From Viola odorata (Eukaryota; Streptophyta; Magnoliopsida; Malpighiales; Violaceae), in NCBI GenBank assembly GCA_963691705.1, contig OY829539.1, positions 2,420,501 through 2,484,500 on the forward strand: a stretch of DNA of 64,000 bases. Direction: 5' to 3'. The notes below the pieces were generated by a model. It saw only the letters and a program-made list of their open reading frames with translations, was not told the origin of the DNA and did no database searches. Of the stretch, positions 20,393 to 32,104 are shown piece by piece. Made by a program: the position numbers and the translations under genes. The stretch's first letter is position 1, and every line of letters begins with the position of its first letter.

Positions 20393-23300
20393 CTAGTTTC
20401 TGGCATGGTATAGCTTCAGCCTAGCTATGTTCCAAGAGTTTTGTAGGGGAGTCCCCTCGAGTGTTTCCAAATGGTATGCTCCTCTCCCTATAACACGGGT
20501 GACACGGTACGGTCCGTCCCAATTTGGGCTAAGCTTCCCCATGCGTTGCCCTGCTGCTCGTTTGTCTCTGAGCACTAGATCCCCTGCTTTAAGCAATCGC
20601 TCTCTCACTTGCCTGTTGTGGTATTGTGTCATTTTCCTTTTGTAGTGCAGGGTTTTTAGGAGTGTCTCCTCGTGTATCTCTAGAAGTGCATCAAGGTTAG
20701 CGCGTAACCTTTCTTCGTTGGTTTCCTCCCTGAAATGAGCCACTCGAAGGCTTATGGTGCCAATTTCTACCAGGGTGACAGCTTCTGTTCCAAAGGCCAA
20801 CGCGAATGGGGTTTCTCCCGTGCTAGCCTTGACAGTCATGTAATAGGCCCACAATACGTATGGCAGTTCGTCTGGCCATTTCTTTTTGGAACCTTCCAGG
20901 TTTCTTTTGATGCCGCTAAGAATACTGCGGTTGGTCACTTCAGCCTGACCATTAGTTTGAGGGTGCGCTACGGAAGAGAACCTTTGTTCGATCTGAAATT
21001 CTGCACACTGATCTTTGAAGAATTGGCTAGTAAACTGTGTTCCGTTGTCGCTAACCAGTATACGAGGTACCCCAAATAGCATAATGACTTGGTGCTTAAA
21101 GAAATGCCAGATTTTCTCAGTGGTGATGGTAGCTAACGCCTCTACTTCTGCCCATTTTGTGAAATAGTCTACCGCCACGACCATAAATTTTAATTGAGAT
21201 CTGGCCTTTGGAAATGGGCCCAAGATGTCAACGCCCCATTTGGCAAACGGGCATGGAGCGACTATCTCTGAAATCTGCACGGCCGGTTTTCGAGGGCTCT
21301 TCGCGTATTCTTGACATTTCTGGCAGGTTTTTACGAAGTTGTGGCAATCTCCCCGAATAGTGGGCCAGTAGAACTCTGACCGAAAGACTTGGGCTGCCAA
21401 GGTGTCGCTGGCGACGTGCATGCCGCATATTCCTTCATGAATTTCTCGCAACACGTGAAGGTCTTCCTGTTCCGATATGCACTTAGGGGCCGGGTGGGAG
21501 AAATATCTCCGGATCAATTCTCCATTATAGTACGTGCATCGTGCCGCTCGTTTTAGGATTTTCCTTTTTTCCGCGTTTTTTATTGGTAGCTCGTCTTGCT
21601 TCAGATATTTTATTACTGGGATTCTCCAGTCGTTATCTACTTCCTCCACGCAAAGCGATGCTTGTTCTTCCATGAAAGAAGGTGTGGATAGCTCCCCGTA
21701 GTACACATCCCTGGGTACGGAGGCTTCTAAATTGGCTACCATTTTGGCAAGATTGTCAGCCTCCGCATTATCCTCCCTGGGAATATGCTCAAAGGTGACT
21801 TGGGTGCTTTTTTCCTGTATTTTCGATAGCTCACGCTTTACTTTGGCCAGGTATTGAATCATGATAGGCTCTCTGACTTGGGAGTTTCCTAGGACTTAGT
21901 CTATTATCAGTTTAGAATCTCCGCTTATCTTTAAGCGTAGACCGCGTTCCGCTCCTGTGGCATGCGCAGCTTCGACAGAGAAGTTGTTTCCTATTCTGAG
22001 CTCTGCTAGCAACACTTCATATTCAGCCGCATTGTTGGACAATGGTTGCAAAATTCTGATGGCATATCGTATCTCTATACCGTTTGGTCCGATTAGGAAA
22101 ACACCTGCGCCTGCTAACTCTTGATTTTTTGCTCCGTCTACGTGAATAACCCATAAGTACGTATATGTTTTCGGGGATGAGAAGTATGAATCCTCTGGCT
22201 CCTCTTCTGACAGGTCTGTTAGCGCATACTTTGTGAATGTGCATTCCGCTATGAAGTCCGCTAACGCTTGGGCTTTAATAGCTGGTCTAGCTTTGTACTG
22301 TAGCCCGTATTGTTCGAGTTCGATTGCCCAAATTAACATTCTTCTTGAGGACTCTGGTTCTCTAAAGATTTTTCTCAAAGGCTGGTCGATGAGTACTGTG
22401 ACGGGGTGGGTTTGGAAGTACCGATCCATCTTCCGCGTTGCCTGTATTAGGGCAAGTGCTATCTTCTCAATGCGGGCGTGTCGTAGCTCAGCGTCTTTCA
22501 ATATGTGGCTGACGAAAAACACGGGGCGGTGTATATACCCTTCACTTCGTACGAGGACAGCATTAACTACCTCGTCAGCTACGCCCAGGTATAAATATAG
22601 CTCATCGCCGGATTCAGGCCTCGTTAGCACTAGATCAGATGAGAGATAAGATTTTAGCCCCGCGAATGCTTTCTCACATTCCTCCGTCCACCCGAAGGGG
22701 GCCTTGTTTCGAATGACCTTGAAAAAGGGTAAGCATCTCTCACCCTGCTTGGAGATGAACCGTCCTAACGCAATGACGCACCCAGTGAGTTTCTGTATTT
22801 CTTTGACAGTCTGAGGGGGTATCATGTCTTGGATGGCTTTTATCTTCGAAGGGTTAGGCTGGATACCCTTCCAGCTAACCACATAGCCCAAGAATTTACC
22901 CGTTTGGAACGCGAACATGCATTTTCGCAGATTCAATTTCATTTTGTATTCTTTCATCACGTTGAAGACTTCTTCCAAGTCAGTTAGGTGGTCTTTAAAA
23001 CTTTGACTTTTGACCAGGATGTCGTCCACGTAGGCTTCTACATTTTTCCCAATTTGGTTTTCAAAGACTTTATTTGCCATGCACTGGAATGTTGGCCCGG
23101 CGTTTTTCAGCCCAAACGGCATTGCAGTGTAGCAGTAAGTGGCCTTTGGGGTGATGAAGGTGGTTTTCTCTTCATCTTCCACGACCATGGGAATTTGATG
23201 ATACCCGGAGTTAGTATTTAGAGAGCTTAGGTAGGGATACCCAGCGGTTTGGTCGACCAACTGATCGATTCGGGGAAGGGGATAGCAATCCTTGGGGTAG

Positions 23301-23531
23301 GCATCGTTCAAGTCGGTGAAGTCGATGCACATGCGCCAATCTCCATTAGGCTTAGGGACTAACACAGGGTTAGCCAGCCAAGTCAGGTATTGGACTTCTC
23401 GGATGAACCCCGCGTCTGTGAGCTTTAATAGTTCTTTCTCGATAGCAGCTATCTTTTCCGGTGAGAAAACGCGCCGCCTTTGTTGAACAGGTTTGGCGTT
23501 AAGTTTAACGTTCAGCCGATGTTCCGCAACA
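20393..23531 (-). pseudogene. Tat-like pol: reverse transcriptase, RNase H, integrase
   Basis: One frame runs from 23531 to 20393 with a single TAA at 21896-21898, so this is the best-preserved polyprotein of the window. RT begins at VAEHRLNVKLN and has WRMCIDFTDLNDAYPKD, MPFGLKNAGPTFQ and the intact catalytic AYVDDILVKS. RNase H shows HVDGAKNQELAGAGV, NNAAEYEVLLAELR and SGDSKLIID; the stop falls directly after this. Integrase has the HHCC module (EIHEGICGMH ... CQKCQ), all DDE positions (WGVDILGP, SDNGTQF, NGQAEVTNR) and a C-terminal WDGPYRVTRV module ending LKLYHARN. These enzymes copy the RNA and insert the DNA. The N-terminal part (protease and RT start) was lost at the Ogre junction; the 30 codons upstream of 23531 are LTR sequence. 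The Tat lineage call rests on overall similarity. Confidence 0.92.
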
Positions 23532-24409
23532 GAATTTTGACTTACGTCACAACTTTTTTCGTTTATTACATGTTGTATTAATAGCTCGTTTACGTCAAAT
23601 TTCAATCGATTTTTGGTCAAGGACTATTTGTTTTAATATTTCACGTCATTTCATGTCTTTTAAATGTTTCGTATTTTTCTCGTATTTTTGACTAAAATCG
23701 TATTTTTCGGTTTTCGTCAACACGTTTACGTATGTTTATGTTTACCGCATTTAATAGCTCGTCTAGGTCAGATTCCCATCGATTCTTGGTCCTAGGTTAG
23801 TTTGTTTAAAATTCCGTGTCATTTCGTGTCATTTTAGTTTCTCGTATTTTTACCTGTCTTTACGCGAACTTCTTTCGATCCCGAGTAAGTTTCCCAAGAC
23901 CGAGGGTCGAACGCACTATTTCTTTGTTTGATAATTACATGCTAATTTTCTCTTTCACGCCACCGCGTTTAGTTTCGTTCAATTTTTGTCGTAAGGACAT
24001 TTATTTTGCGCGCGAACATTTTGACACTTCCGAAAGAGAAAATAAATACGTTAAATGAACTTTCGCATTTCTTCACTGTATATTAGTTTTCTTGCCTTAT
24101 TTTTCTACACATAGTTGTACCCTCGGCTCGGATTTATTTTCGTTTTCGAGCGATTTCGCTAGTGCCAAAAATATCCCGTTCGTGCCCAAAAATAGGATAA
24201 ATACCACATTAATGCCATTTAATTCAATCCTATCCTCCAGCTCGGTTCCAGCTTACCTTGCTCACCACCTAGCCACACAATCAAACTTGCTCATCACTTG
24301 GCCACAAGCTTCCTTCCCCTAGCTCACTATTCCGGCTAGGCATCATCATCATTTCTTCCCGTCGGTTTGCAGCCACACATGCAAACCGACTCCAAATTTT
24401 TACCTCCTC

Positions 24410-24417
24410 TATAAATA
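24410..24417 (+). promoter_or_regulatory. TATA box of LTR A
   Basis: TATAAATA within CCTCTATAAATAGCAACC. Identical context in LTRs B and C. Confidence 0.75.
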
Positions 24418-24509
24418 GCAACCTTCAAGCAACAAGAAAAGGGCACCAAATCCTCCTCTTAATCCCTACTTCTTGCACTACCTTCTTGGCCAATTGCTCT
24501 CCCGGAGAG

Positions 24510-25766
24510 GTAAGCTTTCTCCCTCTAAAACTCTCTTTAATTTTCATTTTTGCTTGTAATGCATGAATAAATTGCTCAAACTTGGTTCAAATGCTTAGTT
24601 TTCATGCCAATTTTATTTCCCTTACCTCAATTTAATGACATGATGCCTTGAGTAATTAATAACTATATATGCATGTTAATTAACTTGTTTTTCCTTTGTT
24701 AAAAACACCACTGTTTTCATTTTATTTTCTTGCTGCCGTGATTTGCTGCTATGCTACTGGTTTTAGTTGAGTTGGTTTGGTCGAGTTCCAAGAGTTGAGT
24801 CTCACCTGAGTTGGCCATGGTGGCCGGCTGCTTTGAGAAGAAGAAGAGAGGAAGAAAGGTGATGGCGGGAAAAGGGAAATTACAAAGGTGATGGGCTTGA
24901 GTTTGTCACAAGCCCATCTTGGTTTTTAAATGAGGGCTGGGCTTGATTTCATCCCAAGCCCAGCCACTGTTTTAACCAAGGTAGTGGGCCTGGCCTATTT
25001 GAAATTCGTATGCGTACGGTTAATTTTTCATAAAACTTTCGTGTTTAATTTCTCGTAATTTTTGCATGCTTTAAATACTTTGTTTTAAATTAAAATTTGG
25101 GCTTGGCTTAGGCCAAGCCCATTTTTTAATGTCCAAAATTCGAATGTGGGACCCACTTAATTTTCGTCAAATCGCATGACATGTTCGTATGCATAACTTG
25201 TTCATTTAATTTTCCGCAAATGCTAACATGTTTGTATGCAATGAATTGTATATTTGCTTATGCCATGTTTTATTAATTTAATTATTGCATGATTTAAATG
25301 ATGTGTTTATGCCATGTTGTATTTATTTAAATGCTTGCATGATTTAATGACTTGTTTATGCCATGTTGTATTTATTTAAATGCTTGCATGATTTAAATGA
25401 TGTGTTTATGCCATGTTTTGTTTAATTAAATGCTTGTATGTTCACATGATAAGAATACCATATGCCATGTTTAAATTGTTGTGAAATAATTAATATGCTT
25501 GCATGTTATAAATAAATCGAATATTAATTATGCCATGTTTAAAATTGCTCATATGAAATAAATGAACTAATTGATTACTTGTTTGCCATGTTAATTAATT
25601 GTTTACGTGTTTCTTATGTTTAATTATTTATTTACTTGGCATGAAATAAAATGTTTATTCGTTTATCATGTTTGTTTAAATATTTATTTGTCAAATTAAG
25701 TAAATATTTGCATGTGTTTTTATTATTTATCATTTTTGAGTTATCGCTAATACTCTCACTTTGTAG
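24510..25766 (+). other. Probable intron 1 within LTR A
   Basis: Donor CGGAGAG|GTAAGC about 93 bp after the TATA box; acceptor block ATCGCTAATACTCTCACTTTGTAG|G with a CTAAT branch-point-like word. It encloses the hairpin series. The next donor-like site GG|GTAAGT lies at 26055, so an internal exon of about 288 bp would result. Confidence 0.5.
24890..25121 (+). other. Series of perfect hairpins in LTR A
   Basis: 24890-24918 (10 bp stem GATGGGCTTG), 24935-24965 (11 bp stem GGCTGGGCTTG) and 25098-25121 (10 bp stem TGGGCTTGGC, loop TTAG). Conserved in LTRs B and C. Confidence 0.8.
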
Positions 25767-26962
25767 GATAAAATTCAAGTCTTCGCTCGCAATGAATTAT
25801 CTTAGTTTATCTCACTTGTTGTAATTAATTGACGCTTTAATTAATTATTTCATTTGTTGTGATAATTAGTTAGATTAATTATTCCGACCTCCAATTTGTA
25901 ATAATTAGATAAGCAGTTTTTATTATGAATTGTGGTTTGTAATAATTAGTTAAGTAGTTAAAACTCGTGTATGCTGCTTATACCTACGTATTTATGTCAA
26001 TTGCCGCTAACGTTCGTTTTGAAGAGATGGATCGATCGGGGTTCATCAAATCGGGTAAGTTTATCTTAAAACTCTTTTACTTATTTTTATGCTTTGAATG
26101 AATGTTTATCAAAAAGGTCCAAAGCCTCGATCATATCGTATGCATGACCACTTAGAATGCGTTAGAACCACCCTCGCGTATGCATGACATATAGAATTGC
26201 TAAACAATTAAAATCAATATCACATGTTTATATGTTTAAATCACTCACTTTATGCCATGAGATTAATTATTATATTTGATATGTTAGCATGGTGGCTTCA
26301 AATCCCACACAGTATTTGCATTCACGAAAATGTACGATGTTAGTATTATCCATGTTAGGATCACTTAGTAATTAATTAATTAATCATGCATGGCTCAATG
26401 AAAAGGGGGAACGTCCGCTCTAGCATAACGAACAAACGGTAACCCCGTCCTTCGTGTCCCGGCCGGAAATAACATGTCCCTATGAAAATGCTAAGATGTA
26501 ACGTCACCTTTGAGGGCCAAATCACGTCAAAAATGTTTAAATAATCAGAAAGTGTCCCAAGTCGGTAAGCGGACTCTGTTGACATGATTCAATCATTGGC
26601 CGATGGAAATGATTGGAAAGTGACTTGAGTTCGTGGGAAGAAGTGGTTGACATGCTTCGATCATTTAAACAAATCTTTGTATATCAAAGCTGTATTCAAA
26701 CACCTTATAACCGATAACCTTTTTAAGGGTGTGACTTGGGTGCCTAACACCTTCCCAAGTCCACAATACGACATCGAACCTTCGTTCTTTGGTTTAGACC
26801 AATTGTGCCTTAGTTTTTGTTTTTATGCCATGACGCTTAGGTTCCCTAAACCTTAGAAATTAGGGTGGCGACTTCATTGTATTATGCGAAGCATCTATTT
26901 ATGCTTAGCATCCGTCCCAAACCTTAAACTCGTTTTCGTTGAAAAAGGGGGGTGCGGCAGTT

Positions 26963-26980
26963 TGGCGACTTCACTGGGGA
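26963..26980 (+). other. Primer binding site of Ogre-like element 1
   Basis: TGGCGACTTCACTGGGGA starts 3 bp after the LTR end. It begins with the TGG that pairs with a tRNA CCA end and resembles the tRNA-Arg-type site known for Ogre elements. The same 18 bases follow LTR E at 52889. Confidence 0.8.
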
Positions 26981-27585
26981 CTAGTAGGGTCGAAGTCGGT
27001 TTTTTTTTTAGGTGTTTGTTTTTTTTACTTGCTTTAATAAACTGTTTTCGTGACTATTTGTTATTGCTTTGGTCAATTATCATACGCATTGCATGCATAG
27101 GCCCTACACCCAAGGGTCGCCTTACCAAATAAGTTTAGGACGGGGAGTAAGGACACCCTGGAATACGAGTCCTGGGTAATATTCTCAAAACCCAACCCGC
27201 TCGAACCCTTAAAGCTAGCCGGACAGTTGGCCCCCATTCTGGTAAGCGGATTCAGCCGACGTGATTCAATCATTTGCCTATGTAAATGGTTGGAAAGTGG
27301 CCTGAGTTCGTGGGAAGGAATAGGTGGTCGCTTTACGACACTTTTTGGACCATTCTATGGTATCGTCGGGAACCTTCAGGCCGTTAGAACTTTAGTCAAC
27401 GTCAAAAGCCCCCATCACGTGCATCATACTTGTTTTGTCGTGGCTTGGTTTACCACGTTTTCTACGTTTTTTCTCCCTTCCGCACCAGTTTTAGTAATGC
27501 ATGTAAAGAACCTAGTAACACATTTTGTGCCGATTACTAATACTGGAACTCTATTTTACGTTCCCTAGGACCCATCCTGCTTGTT
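26981..27585 (+). other. Untranslated leader of Ogre-like element 1
   Basis: About 600 bp matching, with divergence, the stretch 52907-53391 before the intact ORF1 of element 3. The short frame 27227-27568 lacks recognisable domains. Confidence 0.5.
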
Positions 27586-27790
27586 CAAATGACAGTACCT
27601 AAGCTACTTTCACTTGATACTTCTGGGGGAAGAAGTTTTGGGAACTAAGTTGCACGAGGGGATATGTTGAAATCAGGTTTTCATTTCTGATATTGCGGCC
27701 AAGATTGGGATAGAGGAAGTGGTTTTGCAAAAAGGAGAGATTGCGTCATTAGAACATTTTTTATGAGCAAACGGATCCCGACTTCCAAGA
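27586..27790 (+). pseudogene. ORF1 remnant of Ogre-like element 1
   Basis: CACTTGATACTTCTGGGG and GATATGTTGAAATCAGG correspond to the first 45 codons of the intact ORF1 at 53392. An early stop follows (TAA about 57 bp after the ATG), and most of the roughly 1.7 kb gene is gone: by about 27800 the sequence already matches the region downstream of ORF1 (55150-55300). A large internal deletion removed the conserved domain and coiled coil. Confidence 0.7.
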
Positions 27791-28114
27791 TTGACACCTT
27801 CAGAATCAAGCATCTGTTGCTTAGATTTTTTTGTACCCCATGTAACAATGTTCCTAGACTTTGTCTACTAGCTTTAGATAAATCTAGATAGTTAAATCAA
27901 CTTGTAATGGTTGTAACCCCTTTTGGACGAAAAAAATATCAATGACAAAATTCGTAGTTATTTGGATAATTACGAAATGCGTTTTTTCTCTCTCTCGCAC
28001 ATCCAAAAGACATCGAACAGCCATCGCCTACAATCAAATCAACCTCCCCCCCAAAATGAACCATATATAAAGCCCACCCAAAAAAAAAACATGATTGATT
28101 GACCTTGGAAAAAA
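27791..28114 (+). other. Region downstream of ORF1 in Ogre-like element 1
   Basis: It shares AGACTTTGTCTACT and AATCTAGATAGTT blocks with 55190-55240 after the intact ORF1. No gene. CCATATATAAAG near 28070 is TATA-like. Confidence 0.5.
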
Positions 28115-28886
28115 AACATGCTCAAAAAAATTCGGAACGCAAGAAGTAGTTGTTTTGGGTTCAGCTGCACACTCTTTTATCTTAGCCAATATGAACGTGA
28201 TTGGCTAGGAATTCCCACTTGGCCAAAACATGAAAGCTGTTCATCACACATAGAAGTCCCCCCCTACCAAATTTTATAATTTTCGGAACAGCCCATTTTT
28301 GCCAAACGAATTCAGAACACAAAGACAGCTCCATTTCTCGGCCTCAGCTGCGCAATCTTTTGTCTTGGCCAAAATGAAGATGATTTGCACGGAATTTACA
28401 CTAGACCAAAACATGAAAGATATTGAGAACAGGCCAAAATTTAACCATGAAAACTTTCATAAAGTTCTAGGCAGCCAATCTCTCACAAAAAAATTCGAAA
28501 CGCAAGGAAAGTTCGCACTTTCTCGGCCTCAGCTGCGCAGTCTTTTGTCTCGGCCAATATGAATACGTTTGGCTCCAAATTTTCACTCAACCAAAACACG
28601 AAAGATGTTCATTACACATAGAAATCTACCCGCATCAAATTTCAGAATTTTCAGAACAGCAAATCTCTCACAAAAAATTTAGAACGCAGGGGCAGATGCT
28701 CCTCGGTCTCAGCGGCAAGATCTTTTGTTTTGGCCAATATCAACATGATTTACTCGGAATTTCCATTTTGCCAAAACACGAAAGATGTTCCCAACATGTT
28801 GAAGTTCGTCCATACCAAATTTTAGATTTTTCGGAGCAGTGTAGCTCCATCCAAGGAAGCCACAATCGGCTCCCAAACCTGTCTCT

Positions 28887-28922
28887 GGCGGCATGCCGCC
28901 TGGCCCTTAGCGGCATGCCGCT
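28887..28922. repeat. Double palindrome in satellite variant 1
   Basis: GGCGGCATGCCGCC (28887-28900) and AGCGGCATGCCGCT (28909-28922) are both perfect palindromes. The equivalent blocks in later units have TATA instead of CATG at the centre and remain palindromic. Confidence 0.85.
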
Positions 28923-30126
28923 AGCTTCGCTCCAAATCCCATCAAAATCATTTTTTGGCCTCCGGAAATCATCCGCTCAGCTGCGTGATCTTTTGTTTTG
29001 GCCAATATCAACGTGATTTACTCGGACTTTCCACTCGGCCAAAACATAAAAGATGTTCCCAACATCTTGAAGTTCACCCATTCCAAATTTCATAAAGTTC
29101 TGGTAAGTCAATCTCTTGCAAAAAAAATTCTAAACTCAAGGACAGCTGCTCTACTCAGTCTCAGCTGCGCGTTCTTTTATTTTTGGCCAATATCAACACA
29201 ATCGGCTAGGAATTTACACTTGTACAAAATACGAAAGATGTTCACAACACCTTAAAGAGTTTCCATACCAAAAATGGAATTTTTCCGAGCAGTGCATCGC
29301 TCACAAATAATTCGGGAATAAGGAGGACAGTTTTCTCGGTCTCAGCCGCGCGATCTTTTGTCTCGGCCAATATAAATGCGTTAGGCTCAGAATTTACATT
29401 CTGCCAAAACACGAAAGATGTTCGTAACACATTGAAGTATGTCCCTACAAAATTTCAGAATTTTTGGAGCAGTTCACCTCAGCCAAAAGCAAGGCCCGCG
29501 AAAGGTCATCTCTGGAGGTATACCGCCTGGCCCCTGGCGGTATACCGCTAGCTTCGGCTCCGAAATTAGTTTTTCACCCCCAAAATCATTCGTTCAGCCA
29601 CGTGCTCATTTGTTTTGGCTAATATCGATGTGAGAAGCTCCGAATTTCCATTCAACCAAAACACGAAAGATGTTCGCAACACATTGAAGTATGTCCACAA
29701 CAAATTACAGAGAGTTCTGGGCTACACATCTCCCGGAAATAATTTAGGCGTGAGGATAACGACTCTACTCGGTCACAGCTGCGCGTTCTTTTGTTCTGGC
29801 CAATATCAACACAATCGGCTAAGAATTTCCACTTGTCCAAAACACAAAAGATGTTCACAACACCTTAAAGAGTTTTCATACCAAAAATTGAATTTTTTCG
29901 AGCAGCACATCGCTCACAAATAATTCGGGAATAAGGAGGACAGTTTTCTCAGTCTCAGCCGCACGATGTGTTATCTCGGCCAATATGAATGCGTTAGGCT
30001 CAGAAATTCCATTCGGCCAAAACACGAAAGACGTTCGTAACACGTTGAAGTATGTCCCTACCAAATTTCAGAATTTGTGGAGCAGTGCACCTCATCCAAA
30101 AGCAAGGCCCGCGAAAGGCCATCTCT

Positions 30127-30161
30127 GGCGGTATACCGCCTGGCCCCTGGCGGTATACCGC
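30127..30161. repeat. Double palindrome in satellite variants 2-4 (example)
   Basis: GGCGGTATACCGCC (30127-30140) and GCGGTATACCGC (30150-30161). The same pair occurs at 30739-30773 and, with one mismatch in the first member, at 29514-29548. Confidence 0.85.
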
Positions 30162-31345
30162 TAGCTTCGGCTCCGAAATCAGTTTTTCACCCCCAAAATC
30201 ATTCGTTCAGCCGCGCGCTCATTTGTTTTGGCTAATATCAATGCGAGGGGCTCAGAATTTCCGTTCGACCAAAACATGAAAGATGTTCACAATATATTGA
30301 CGTATGCCCACACCAAATTACAGAGCATTCTGGGCTACACATCTCCCGGAAATAATTTAGGCGTAAGGATAACTACTCTACTCGGTCACAGCTGCGCGTT
30401 CTTTTGTTCTGGCCAATATCAATACAATCGGCTAAGAATTGCCACTTGGACAAAACACGAAAGATGTTCAAACACCTTAAAGGGTTTCCATACCAAAAAT
30501 GGGATTTTTCCGATTAGCGGATCGCTCACAAATAATTCGGGAATAAGGAGGACAGTTTTCTCGGTCTCAGCCGCGTGATCTATTGTCTCGGCCAATATGA
30601 ATGCGTTAGGCTCAGAATTTCCATTCGGCCAAAACATGAAAGATGTTCGTAACACGTTGAAGTGTGTCCCTACCAAATTTCAGAATTTTTGGAGCAGTGC
30701 AATTCAGCCAAAAGCAAGGCCTACGAAAGGCCATCTCTGGCGGTATACCGCCTGGCCCCTGGCGGTATACCGCTAGCTTCGGCTCCGAAATCAGTTTTTC
30801 ACCCCCAAAATCATTCATTCAGCCGCGCGCTCATTTGTTTTGGCTAAAACGAATGCGTTAGGCTCAGAATTTTCTTTCGACCGAAACACAAAAGATGTTC
30901 ACAACACATTGATGTATTGCCACACAAAAGTTCAGAGCATTCGGGGCAATACATCTCTCTCAAATAATTTAGGCGTGAGGATAGCTACTCTACTCGGTCT
31001 TAGCTGCGAATGCTTTTGTTTTGGCCAATATCAACACAATTGGCTAGGAATTTCCACTCGGCCAAAACACGAAAGATGTTCACAACACATTGAATATTTT
31101 CCATACCAAAAATGGGATTTTTACGAGTAGTACATCGCTCGCAAAATTTTTGGACGTAAGGATGATAGTTTTCCCGGTCTCAGCCGCGCGATCTTTTACC
31201 TGGGCCAATACGGATACGATGGACTCAGAACTTCCGCTCGGCCAAAACACAAAAGATGTTGATAACGGATTGAAGTATGCTCATACCAAAAATCAAATTT
31301 TTGGGGGCTACGGACCTCTCGCAAACAATTTAGAGATTTTTTGAG

Positions 31346-31611
31346 CATGATGACTTTAGCTACTTACTCCGGGTCGCTTCAAGGGTTTTTCATGGATAGC
31401 ACCCAAGATCATGCTATGTCGTTGGAATAAATAGAAGATTCTTTCGTATCTTCACCAAGAAAGTCGATTCAAGATGTGTCGTCGCTCTAGTCACCCTAAA
31501 AGTGTCAAGTAAAAGTGTGGCCAGAAGAGGGAACAAGCAGCGTGGAGGCCTCGAGATTGCATCGCCCATACTCACTTTTATTTCTTTTCACTTGTCTTTT
31601 TCAGGTTAACG
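31346..31611 (+). other. Internal spacer of Ogre-like element 1
   Basis: About 265 bp after the satellite array. It ends in a pyrimidine-rich stretch with an acceptor-like TTTTTCAG|G at about 31602. No gene. Confidence 0.4.
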
Positions 31612-31881
31612 ATGGCTTCCGGGAAGCAAAATAACCCCCCACCTTTCGTCGAGTTTTGTGTGACGGACGGAGGCATGAAGGGAAATCGTACATATAGTCG
31701 AGCCTACGACTTTAAACAAGGGCGCTTCGGGGGAAACAACCCACGTGTTTTTCAATATCTCTATTTTTCGTTAACTTTAAATTCAAACATCTTGGGATGT
31801 CTTTTCCATGTGAATTCACAATTTAATTCCCTCTTCCTTTCAGGTGCAACGAGACTTGTAAACTTGGGGGCAAGCAAGTGA
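31612..31881 (+). other. Short ORF of unknown nature in the Ogre-like 3' region
   Basis: An 89-codon frame starts ATGGCTTCC just after an acceptor-like CAG. The first 57 codons (MASGKQNNPPPFVEFCVTDG...) look plausible as protein. The rest crosses a T-rich stretch with a second acceptor-like CAG at about 31842, so it may be a small exon followed by an intron. No known domain. It could also be random. Confidence 0.3.
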
Positions 31882-32104
31882 AGCGACGACCAAAAGAAGG
31901 CGTCGAAAAATATCAAAGCTCATTTTTCAAGGAAGTTGTCCTTTACGTTTTTACAATTTTCTCTTCCGCAATTTATATTTTCACAATTTACATTTCCGCA
32001 ATTTTACATTTTTCAGGAGCAACGAGACTTGTAAACTTGGGGGCAAGCAAGTGAAGCAACGACCAAAAGAAGGCGTCGAAAAATGTCAAAGCTCATTTTT
32101 CAGG
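31844..32104 (+). repeat. Direct repeat of about 172 bp (1.5 copies)
   Basis: The block CAACGAGACTTGTAAACTTGG...GGCGTCGAAAAAT occurs at about 31844-31916 and again at about 32017-32088, each after an acceptor-like TTTCAG. The intervening sequence is T-rich with CAATTTACATTT words. Confidence 0.85.

Larger units (their letters stand above)
23532..26959 (+). repeat. LTR A (5' LTR of Ogre-like element 1, truncated by 11 bp)
   Basis: It aligns with LTR B from the GAATTTTGACTTACG block to the end TGCGGCA (B: TGCGACA). The first 11 bp (TGTTGCTACCC in B) are missing, and the sequence joins Tat pol directly. Internal marks are TATAAATA at 24410, donor-like GAGAG|GTAAGC at 24510, acceptor-like TTTGTAG at 25766, donor-like GG|GTAAGT at 26055, and repeats of about 50-60 bp at 25240-25450 (TGTTTATGCCATGTTGTATT). 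Confidence 0.9.
28115..31345 (+). repeat. Satellite array, about 180 bp monomers with 613 bp higher-order repeat
   Basis: Sixteen or so monomers share TCAGCTGCGCG-TCTTTTGT, GGCCAATATNAA, CGGCCAAAACACGAAAGATGT and ACCAAATTTCAGA. The word GGC(C/T)AATAT recurs at about 28188, 28369, 28552, 28733, 29002, 29190, 29366, 29616, 29797, 29979, 30229, 30412, 30592, 30840, 31023 and 31203. Most steps are 180-183 bp; every third step from 29366 is about 250 bp because of an inserted palindromic block, so 29366, 29979 and 30592 are exactly 613 bp apart. The many short frames across it are by-products of the repeat. Confidence 0.92.

Noticed and set aside
22233..22649. + strand frame of 138 codons opposite Tat pol
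   Set aside because: Shadow of the RNase H/RT coding strand, which has clear catalytic motifs.
28299..31344. About fifteen short frames in the 28-31 kb region
   Set aside because: Successive frames repeat the same peptide words at the satellite period; they are by-products of the array.
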